Of a stretch of 6,171 bases of DNA, positions 1-5,354 are shown in pieces (position 1 is the stretch's first letter; each line of letters begins with the position of its first letter). The DNA lies in NCBI GenBank assembly GCA_018700655.1, contig JABIUG010000318.1, positions 1 to 6,171 of the forward strand, in the 5' to 3' direction. Below the pieces are notes generated by a model that saw nothing but the letters and a program-made list of their open reading frames with translations, was not told the origin of the DNA and did no database searches. A program made the position numbers and the translations under genes. The stretch comes from Rhodospirillaceae bacterium (GTDB taxonomy: Bacteria > Pseudomonadota > Alphaproteobacteria > SP197).

Positions 1-2
1 AT

Positions 3-26
3 GACGGCATCATGCGCCAGTTCCAT
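3..26 (-). CDS. Possible start of a further operon gene (partial)
   Basis: An ATG at 26 on the minus strand opens a frame reading MELAHDAV that leaves the window at its left edge. It begins 21 nt after the ridA-like stop codon, the spacing expected for another gene of the same operon. No strong Shine-Dalgarno sequence precedes it and only eight codons are visible, so no function can be given. It may be chance. Confidence 0.3.
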
Positions 27-47
27 GTTGCCGTGAAAATGTCGGCG

Positions 48-437
48 TCAGGCTTCCCGGATCCGGGCCATGCAGGTGATCTCGACACTGGAACCACCCG
101 CCAGCTTGGCCGACTGGGTGGTGGTCCGCGCCGGTCTTTTGCCTTCGGCGAAGAAGGGGCCAAAGATCGCATTCATGGCATCCATGTCATCAAGGTCCGT
201 CAGGTGAACGTCAACGCGGACGATGTCTTCCATGTCGAGGCCGACCGACGCCAGCAGCCGCCTGATCGTCGTCATCACCAGGCGGGTTTCGTCGGCGATG
301 TCACCGAAGACGGTTTCGCCACCCTCCATATCCGTTGCAACAAGGCCTGACAGGAAGACGTAGTTATCGTCGCGAACCATGGTGCTGAAAGGAGCGGTGT
401 GGATGGGCATCCCTGGGTCGTTGATATGATCCGGCAA
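48..437 (-). CDS. RidA family (YjgF/YER057c/UK114) imine/enamine deaminase
   Basis: This 129-aa protein has the usual RidA length. RidA enzymes are small cytosolic trimers that hydrolyse reactive 2-imino/enamino acids released by PLP enzymes and amine oxidases. Visible family features are the N-terminal APFS segment (about 15-18), the YVFLSGL strand (26-32), VDVHLTDLDDMDAMN (75-89) and the signature RPARTTTQ (101-108). Arg104 matches catalytic Arg105 of E. coli RidA, and Glu119 in VEI lies 15 residues later, the same spacing as Glu120. The deaminase subgroup is therefore plausible rather than an inactive Rid. The TTG start at 437 is chosen because a strong GAGGAG lies 7 nt upstream; the internal ATG at 410 (120 aa) has no ribosome binding site. 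It is the last complete gene of the cluster, 43 bp after the amine dehydrogenase-like gene, which fits detoxification of imines made by the two flavoenzymes. The family call is firm; the substrate is inferred. Confidence 0.9.
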   Translation of the reverse strand: MPDHINDPGMPIHTAPFSTMVRDDNYVFLSGLVATDMEGGETVFGDIADETRLVMTTIRRLLASVGLDMEDIVRVDVHLTDLDDMDAMNAIFGPFFAEGKRPARTTTQSAKLAGGSSVEITCMARIREA

Positions 438-444
438 ATCGGTG

Positions 445-450
445 CTCCTC
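445..450 (-). promoter_or_regulatory. Shine-Dalgarno for the ridA-like gene (decides TTG start)
   Basis: GAGGAG on the minus strand lies 7 nt before TTG at 437. It supports the rare TTG start over the downstream ATG at 410, which has no such sequence. Confidence 0.7.
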
Positions 451-480
451 GTTGCGGGTTGGGTGACGACAGATGGGCGG

Positions 481-2562
481 CTAGACCTTGGCGGGCTCTA
501 TGACATGGCGCTCGCGGCGGAATGGAACGTCAACGGGGTCGACTTCCTCTCCGAGCTCACGGGCGTAGCGGTGTCCCTCATAGACAGCGGTCGCAATGAT
601 GCCGGGCGCCTGGCAGTCGCCGATCCGGCGCAAGGTGCGAACCCCTGTGGCGGGCGTCGCCTCAAGTGCCTGCTGGACCGCGTGAAAGAGCCCGTCCTCG
701 GGTGTGCGAGACGTCACCAGGATAACACTGTCGGCCTTATGTTCCGTGTCGTGGCCTCTGACGGAATCATGAAGCGACACCTGGCCGGCTTCCACGGCGA
801 GAAGGGTTGTGTTGGGCATGAGGGTGACGCCTGACTCAAGGAGGCGTTCCTGGTTGGCGCCCTGTTCCAGGGTATTGACCATCCATGCTCCAATGGTTGC
901 CAGGGGGGTCGCAAGGTTTACCTCGTAACCTGTCGTGCTCAGCAATTCGGCGATTACACTGGCCATGTAGTAGTGGTCGTCGTCGAAGATCAGCACCTTG
1001 CCACCTGGCGGACGAAGTCCGGCCAGGATGTCGTCTGGTGTCAACACATGTGCGGCGCCAGACCCCGGCACAGGTGATGTGAGATGGCGGCCATAGCCGT
1101 CGCGCCGCCAGGTGGCGCCGGTCGCTACGGCGACATGATCGGCGCCCAACTCAAGCACCTGCTCTGCAGAGAGGCGGCTTGCGCGGTAGATCTCGACATT
1201 GGTCATTTTCTGAATCTGGCCGACACGATAGTCACGCACGCGCGCCCAGGCCGAGAGACCCGGCAGCGCGCTCTCGCGGGTGACGCGTCCGCCGAGTTTC
1301 TCTTCGGCCTCGGCCAGCGTGACCCGGTAGCCCCGCAGGCCGGCGGCACGCGCAGCCTCGAGCCCGGCCGGCCCGGCACCGACGATCAGCACATGCTCGT
1401 TTTCATCCCCGGGAGGCAGAGTCTCGGGGTGCCAATCCTTGCGCCATTCTTCACTGAAGGTCGGATTCTGGGTGCAGCGTGCCGGGGCGGTCATCTGGGT
1501 CCAGCCGACACAGACATTGCAGCCGATGCATTCGCGGATGTCGTCGATGCGGCCCTCTTCGACCTTCCTGGGAAGGAAAGGATCGGCGATCGACGGGCGG
1601 GCCGCGCCGATCAGGTCGACGATGCCGCGTTTGATTGCCGAGACCATGGCGTCAGGCGAAGTGTAGCGCCCGACCGTGGAGACCGGTTTGGTCGTCACCT
1701 GCTTCACAAAGGTGACGTACTCTTCCTGATAGCCCTCCGGTGCAAAGCGGGAGGTCTTGGAATCGTTGTCCCAGTCGGAGACGTTCACGTCCCACAGATC
1801 AGGCAATTCGGCCAGCATCTCGACGGCTTCGCGGCCCTCCGCGTGCCACTCAAGCCCGTCCGGCCCCATCATCTCATCGACGGCGAAGCGCACCGTAACG
1901 GCAATGTCGCCACCGACAGCGTCTTTTGCCTCCTCAAGCAGTTCGCGAAACAGGCGCAAACGGTTTTCGAGGCTGCCGCCGTATTCGTCTGTGCGCTGGT
2001 TATGGCGTTTGGCGAGAAAATGGCTGGGAACGGTACCATCGTGCCCGGCGTAGACGATCACCATGTCGAAGCCGATATCGCGCGCGCGGATCGCGGCCTG
2101 CCGGTGAGCCCGGCGGTAGTCCCGGATGTCCTGCTTGTCCATCGCACGCGCCTGGATCGGCGCGAGGCTCCAGTTCATCGGCCGGTGCATCGGACCGATC
2201 GGAATCTCCCGGCTGTAGAGGTTGGGCGTGTCATGGCCGTTGTGGACCAGTTCGATGCCGGCAAGGCTGCCGTGTTTGTGGACCTCCTCGCACATGCGGC
2301 CGAGATAGATCTCGTCGCCTCCATCCCACATGTTGGTCTCGGCATAGGGGGAGGCATCGCCGCTGGCGTAGAAGTCGCATTGCTCGGTGCAGACGATGCC
2401 CCAGCCGCCTTCGGCTTTCATGCCGCGCATCCCGACCATGGCGTTGGGATAGATCCTGCCCATCCCGTTGCAGTGGGGCACCTGATAGAATCGGTTGGGT
2501 GCGGTGACAGGACCGATCTTGAGCGGCTCGAACAGGATGTCGTAGCGGGGATCGCGGGTCAC
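481..2562 (-). CDS. Dimethylamine/trimethylamine dehydrogenase-like FMN/4Fe-4S flavoprotein
   Basis: This 693-aa protein matches the TMADH/DMADH/histamine dehydrogenase family, which oxidatively N-demethylates or deaminates amines and passes electrons through 4Fe-4S to ETF. Domain order: an Old-Yellow-Enzyme TIM barrel (about 5-345), the iron-sulfur site, then a Rossmann dinucleotide domain (390-655). By comparison with TMADH from memory, Cys31 in PHCNG corresponds to Cys30 (covalent 6-S-cysteinyl-FMN); Tyr171, His174 and Asp267 to the Tyr169/His172/Asp267 triad; Arg225 to Arg222; and Trp264 and Trp354 to the aromatic bowl. The cluster ligands are Cys345, 348, 351 and 363. GAGPAG (395-400), VATG (479-482) and IGD (647-649) mark the ADP/FAD domain. 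At Tyr60 it has Gln61, as in DMADH, but the Ser74 and Trp105 positions are Glu75 and Val106. The substrate may therefore be another secondary or tertiary amine, such as an N-methyl amino acid. The GTG start is supported by GGAAGGA 6 nt upstream. No ETF genes are in view. Confidence 0.88.
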   Translation of the reverse strand: MTRDPRYDILFEPLKIGPVTAPNRFYQVPHCNGMGRIYPNAMVGMRGMKAEGGWGIVCTEQCDFYASGDASPYAETNMWDGGDEIYLGRMCEEVHKHGSLAGIELVHNGHDTPNLYSREIPIGPMHRPMNWSLAPIQARAMDKQDIRDYRRAHRQAAIRARDIGFDMVIVYAGHDGTVPSHFLAKRHNQRTDEYGGSLENRLRLFRELLEEAKDAVGGDIAVTVRFAVDEMMGPDGLEWHAEGREAVEMLAELPDLWDVNVSDWDNDSKTSRFAPEGYQEEYVTFVKQVTTKPVSTVGRYTSPDAMVSAIKRGIVDLIGAARPSIADPFLPRKVEEGRIDDIRECIGCNVCVGWTQMTAPARCTQNPTFSEEWRKDWHPETLPPGDENEHVLIVGAGPAGLEAARAAGLRGYRVTLAEAEEKLGGRVTRESALPGLSAWARVRDYRVGQIQKMTNVEIYRASRLSAEQVLELGADHVAVATGATWRRDGYGRHLTSPVPGSGAAHVLTPDDILAGLRPPGGKVLIFDDDHYYMASVIAELLSTTGYEVNLATPLATIGAWMVNTLEQGANQERLLESGVTLMPNTTLLAVEAGQVSLHDSVRGHDTEHKADSVILVTSRTPEDGLFHAVQQALEATPATGVRTLRRIGDCQAPGIIATAVYEGHRYARELGEEVDPVDVPFRRERHVIEPAKV

Positions 2563-2568
2563 GGGTTG

Positions 2569-2575
2569 TCCTTCC
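2569..2575 (-). promoter_or_regulatory. Shine-Dalgarno for the amine dehydrogenase-like gene
   Basis: GGAAGGA on the minus strand sits 6 nt before GTG at 2562 and fixes that GTG as start. The resulting N-terminus, TRDPRYDILFEPLKIGP, also lines up with the DMADH N-terminus. Confidence 0.7.
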
Positions 2576-2609
2576 AGGTACTGTTCGGGGATCGAATTGG
2601 CGGGGGAGG

Positions 2610-3401
2610 TCAGGCCGGACGCTGGCCGCGCAGATGGGTGGGGCAGTGTTCGCCGGATTCAAGCACCGGGACCATGGCTTCCCAAACATCGACCATAAAC
2701 TGCGTGATGTCTTTGCCGTGTTTGTCCTCCAGCTCTTTGCGGGCCTCACCGGTCATGAATGCCAGTTCACGCCGGCCAAGCTCGGTGTACCAGGGGTTGC
2801 GGCTGACCAGGCTGACATGACCGAACCCCGCACCCTCCAGGGCGGCCTCGTAGCGGGTTGGTGATGCCATTGCGAAATCGAGGTCTTCCAGCTTGATGTA
2901 AAGCGCCATCTCGGGGCTGGGCGGGCCGTCATGGGAGATCAGCCAGTCCGAGGCGGCGAACCAGCCGCCCGGTTTCAGGACACGGAAGACGTCGGCGGCC
3001 AGTGCGTCCTTGTCGGGAATGTGGATGATGGCATCCTTGGAAAAGACCACGTCGAAGCATTGGTCGGGAAAATCGAGCGGGCCGGGCTCGATCAGACGGA
3101 TGGTGATCTGATCAGCGCAACCGGCATCGGCGGCGCGCTGACGCGCCAGTTCACAGACCGGCGCTTCGACATCGATCCCGGTGACGTGCGCGGCGCCATG
3201 ATCGCGCACGAGCGCAGTCGCGATCGCGCCTGAGCCACACCCGATATCGAGGATACGTGCGCCCTCGATGTCCAGGCCATCAACAATCCTGGCAACCTCG
3301 TCGGGCCCACCCGGCGACAGGAAACCTTCGCCCCAGACGTCCTCGAGAAAGGCGGTGTAGCCGTCATGATAGTGGTCGTCTTCCAAGGTCTTCTCCCACA
3401 C
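2610..3401 (-). CDS. SAM-dependent methyltransferase, phosphoethanolamine N-methyltransferase-like
   Basis: This 263-aa class I (Rossmann-fold) methyltransferase probably methylates an amine-type acceptor. Motif I is ILDIGCGSG (50-58), the ribose-binding acid is Asp77 in GIDVEA, and motif post-II/III includes FDVVFSKDAIIHI (116-128) and VLKPGGW (141-147). Its N-terminus resembles Plasmodium phosphoethanolamine methyltransferase (PfPMT): Tyr11 sits 21 residues before the second Gly of FLSPGG, exactly as PfPMT Tyr19 precedes SSGG, and His127 in SKDAIIH matches catalytic His132. The remaining C-terminal region (about 160-263) is less familiar, so substrate transfer is uncertain; a related bacterial amine, sarcosine or betaine methyltransferase is equally possible. 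The GTG at 3401 has no clear Shine-Dalgarno, whereas a TTG at 3386 (258 aa) has GGGAG 6 nt upstream, so the true start may be five codons later. It lies between the amine oxidase (86 bp upstream) and the amine dehydrogenase-like gene (47 bp downstream). Confidence 0.85.
   Translation of the reverse strand: MWEKTLEDDHYHDGYTAFLEDVWGEGFLSPGGPDEVARIVDGLDIEGARILDIGCGSGAIATALVRDHGAAHVTGIDVEAPVCELARQRAADAGCADQITIRLIEPGPLDFPDQCFDVVFSKDAIIHIPDKDALAADVFRVLKPGGWFAASDWLISHDGPPSPEMALYIKLEDLDFAMASPTRYEAALEGAGFGHVSLVSRNPWYTELGRRELAFMTGEARKELEDKHGKDITQFMVDVWEAMVPVLESGEHCPTHLRGQRPA
3393..3397 (-). promoter_or_regulatory. Possible Shine-Dalgarno for alternative methyltransferase start
   Basis: GGGAG on the minus strand lies 6 nt before an in-frame TTG at 3386, inside the first codons read from the GTG at 3401. 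It raises the possibility of a 258-aa product; Tyr11 of the longer form would be kept either way. Confidence 0.35.
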
Positions 3402-3487
3402 TGTCGAGCCGGAATGATCATCGCGCCTGGGTCACCCCTGGGCAACGTCACAAAGCGGTTGCGGCATCAGGTTTTTAAGCACCGGCG

Positions 3488-4753
3488 CTAGGAAGCGCCC
3501 TTCAGGTGAGCGGCGATCTCCTGCGCTGCCCTGATACCGGTTCTGTAGGCGCCGTCACAGGTGCCCTGCTTTCCAACACTGGTGGCTTCGCCGGCAAAAA
3601 ACAGACGATCGTCGATGGATCGCGCTAGGACGTCGCGCTGGTAAGCCTGGCCGGGCAGGGCACAGGCCCATGAGCCGCGTGTCCATGGTTCGGTGCTCCA
3701 GGCCGTCGTGATCGAGCGGATTACGTGTTTGCGGATGTCGTTGCCGAAGATCTCGGCGATCCGGTCGACCGCAAAGTCGTGGCAGGCCTGGGGCCCCTGC
3801 TTTTCGAGCCAGATGCCGTGACGTCCGCCGGTGAAGACCGACACCGAATTGAAGCCCATGCCATTGACGTCGACCTTTGCGGATTCTGCGTCATCGCTCC
3901 AGACCGTGTGGTGACCGCGACCGTCTGCGCCGAATACGTCGGTGTAGAAGGCAATGCCCATCTTGTTTTCGGTACCCATGGGCAGGCCCAGGATGGCCTC
4001 CAGCTTCCAATCGGGAAGCAGTGGCGCAAAGTTCAACTCGCCTGAGGCCAGCATTCCCGTCGATACGGTAACCAGCGCCAGGCTGGCCCTGATGGTACCT
4101 TTCGGGGTCTCCACGGCGACGCCGGGCCCCGACCAGTCGATGCATTCGGCCCGCGCATTCAGGGTTACCTCGACATCAGCGCCCCAGGCAGCGACGAGGT
4201 TGCCGTAGCCGTGTGGTACCGGATAGCCGAGTGCGCCGCCCGAGCTTGTGTTGTCGGCGCACGAGACCCCGTCGACATCGACGCCCCAGCCCGTTGCGAT
4301 GCTCTCCAGAAATGGCGGCGCGCAGGGGCTCTCAAGATCGATCACGTCGCCGATCGACGGTTCAGGTTCGGAGCCCGCGGCAGCTGCGATCGCCGCGTAA
4401 CTGTCGACGTAGTAACGCCGGCAGGCAGCGTGTTCCTCGCCGGTCAGTCGCGTGCCGTTGCGGATGAAGCGGTGGTCATCGGAGTTGTTGTAGGCGTCCC
4501 AGGTTGCCCGCCCCAGCGCGATCCCCAGACGGTTCGCGATCTCTGCGAAGGGGTTGGCGTCACCGTCGGTCAGCCAGGCACAGCCCAGATCGAACCAGAC
4601 GCCCGGGACGATCTCCTCCGAATAGGCCCGCCCGCCGATGCGGTGCGATGCCTCGATCACTGTGGATCGAAGACCGAGTCTTGCCAATTCCTTGGCCGCC
4701 GACAAACCTGCAGAACCCGCACCAATGATGATGACGTCTGTTTCCGAATGCAT
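3488..4753 (-). CDS. FAD-dependent amine oxidase (polyamine/monoamine oxidase superfamily)
   Basis: This 421-aa flavoprotein of the amino-oxidase superfamily would oxidise an amine to an imine using FAD, giving aldehyde or ketone plus ammonia or amine after hydrolysis. The N-terminus carries the dinucleotide fold DVIIIGAGSAG (6-16), Glu34 at the end of the second strand (VIEAS) and the GGRA motif (40-43). Lys264 in GTENKMG is a candidate for the conserved flavin-N5 lysine of MAO/PAO/LSD1 enzymes. The C-terminal FAD motif is RLFFAGEATS (383-392), followed by GTCDGAYRTGIRAA, which resembles the plant polyamine oxidase GYVHGAYLSGIDSA. There is no signal peptide, so it is probably cytosolic. The ATG at 4753 is chosen because GGAAG lies 7 nt upstream; the frame extends ten codons further to a TTG at 4783 with no support. 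It is the first recognisable gene of the leftward cluster and is well placed to supply imines to the downstream RidA. The exact amine substrate is unknown. Confidence 0.87.
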   Translation of the reverse strand: MHSETDVIIIGAGSAGLSAAKELARLGLRSTVIEASHRIGGRAYSEEIVPGVWFDLGCAWLTDGDANPFAEIANRLGIALGRATWDAYNNSDDHRFIRNGTRLTGEEHAACRRYYVDSYAAIAAAAGSEPEPSIGDVIDLESPCAPPFLESIATGWGVDVDGVSCADNTSSGGALGYPVPHGYGNLVAAWGADVEVTLNARAECIDWSGPGVAVETPKGTIRASLALVTVSTGMLASGELNFAPLLPDWKLEAILGLPMGTENKMGIAFYTDVFGADGRGHHTVWSDDAESAKVDVNGMGFNSVSVFTGGRHGIWLEKQGPQACHDFAVDRIAEIFGNDIRKHVIRSITTAWSTEPWTRGSWACALPGQAYQRDVLARSIDDRLFFAGEATSVGKQGTCDGAYRTGIRAAQEIAAHLKGAS

Positions 4754-4760
4754 GATGCGT

Positions 4761-4765
4761 CTTCC
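4761..4765 (-). promoter_or_regulatory. Shine-Dalgarno for the amine oxidase gene
   Basis: GGAAG on the minus strand, 7 nt before ATG at 4753, favours this ATG over the upstream TTG at 4783. Confidence 0.6.
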
Positions 4766-4970
4766 GATCCCCGTAACCGTCAATTGCCGGCTTGCGCTAC
4801 CGTGTCTGCGCTCATTCTGTCATGCCGCAATGCCCTGACAAAGGCTCTGGCATCAGCCGCCTGCTCAAACGCTCAAAAGGGCATGCCATCCTCCAGCCCG
4901 GTCACAAAGTCATAGAGGTGTGCGCCCTGCATCGAACGAAGGTGACGTTTGAACGGCAGCCGAGCGTTGC

Positions 4971-4989
4971 CACAATTTGGACACAATTG
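4971..4989. repeat. Small operator-like repeat (CACAATT twice, 11 bp apart)
   Basis: CACAATT occurs at 4971-4977 and 4982-4988, an 11-bp period of about one helical turn. The same segment forms a dyad, CAATT (4973-4977) and AATTG (4985-4989), with a 7-bp spacer. It is AT-rich against a GC-rich background and lies in the divergent intergenic region, so a regulator site is possible. The arms are short and chance is a real alternative. Confidence 0.3.
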
Positions 4990-5051
4990 CTGCCCATGGC
5001 GAACCCACTAGGGGCGCAAACCATCAGGGCTATTCGAGGTGAACGGGGGCA

Positions 5052-5078
5052 ATCCGGATCATGGCGGCATGACCGGAT
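5052..5078. repeat. Inverted repeat, 11-bp arms with one bulged base
   Basis: ATCCGG (5052-5057), a bulged A at 5058, and TCATG (5059-5063) pair perfectly with CATGA (5068-5072) and CCGGAT (5073-5078) around a GCGG loop. This is the strongest dyad between the two gene clusters. There is no T-tract on either side, so it is more likely an operator or a leader hairpin than an intrinsic terminator. Confidence 0.55.
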
Positions 5079-5162
5079 AGCGTTTGCGCAGAGAGCGAAC
5101 CAACAGAATCCTGCCGGCGAGATTTCTTAGACGTTTCGATCGCTCGGGATTGTTGGCGCTGA

Positions 5163-5193
5163 CCGTCGCGTCCGCATTGCGCTGCCGCGACGG
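5163..5193. repeat. Inverted repeat, perfect 8-bp GC-rich arms
   Basis: CCGTCGCG (5163-5170) is the exact reverse complement of CGCGACGG (5186-5193), with a 15-base spacer. It lies about 160 bp before the GH81-like start and could be a leader hairpin or a protein-binding dyad. No T-run follows on either strand. Confidence 0.45.
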
Positions 5194-5224
5194 CAAGACC
5201 TGCGCAGATCGTTGCACAGTCCAG

Positions 5225-5239
5225 CGCACCAACAGTGCG
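5225..5239. repeat. Short hairpin with 5-bp stem and 5-nt loop
   Basis: CGCAC (5225-5229) and GTGCG (5235-5239) flank the loop CAACA. It is compact and perfect but short, and could occur by chance in GC-rich DNA. Confidence 0.25.
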
Positions 5240-5344
5240 AAGGGCCGGTCGCGGCCTGTCCGCTTGTGGACGACACTATCTCTTTCCGACAGTTCCGCAC
5301 GGTTCCCGTTCGACTGGAAGGCCGCTCTGATTTCAAGGTTGAGC

Positions 5345-5348
5345 GGAG
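5345..5348 (+). promoter_or_regulatory. Shine-Dalgarno for the GH81-like gene
   Basis: GGAG lies 6 nt before the ATG at 5355 and supports that start. Confidence 0.5.
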
Positions 5349-5354
5349 ACATCA

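Larger units (their letters stand above)
4754..5354. other. Divergent intergenic region without a recognisable gene
   Basis: These 601 bases separate the leftward amine cluster from the rightward GH81-like gene, so promoters for both should lie here. Open frames exist on both strands but none gives a protein I recognise. I found no convincing paired -35/-10 boxes. The stretch contains a small direct/inverted repeat (4971-4989), three inverted repeats (5052-5078, 5163-5193, 5225-5239) and a weak minus-strand reading frame interrupted by TGA (4780-4932). No hairpin is followed by a T-run on either strand, so none looks like an ordinary intrinsic terminator. Confidence 0.6.

Noticed and set aside
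56..67. 12-bp perfect palindrome CCCGGATCCGGG
   Set aside because: It sits inside the last codons of the ridA-like gene and has no loop or T-run, so it is not a terminator; chance in GC-rich coding sequence is enough.
442..834. Plus-strand frame of 130 codons, and similar antisense frames over the cluster
   Set aside because: It is a shadow of the strongly supported minus-strand amine dehydrogenase gene, with no recognisable motif.
1084..2820. 578-codon open frame on the plus strand
   Set aside because: It lies wholly antisense to the amine dehydrogenase-like gene and the end of the methyltransferase gene. Its translation is low-complexity and matches no family; such long antisense frames are common in GC-rich coding DNA.
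3426..3442. Direct repeat CCTGGG twice, 11 bp apart, upstream of the methyltransferase
   Set aside because: Six-base GC-rich repeats are too short to support a regulatory call on their own.
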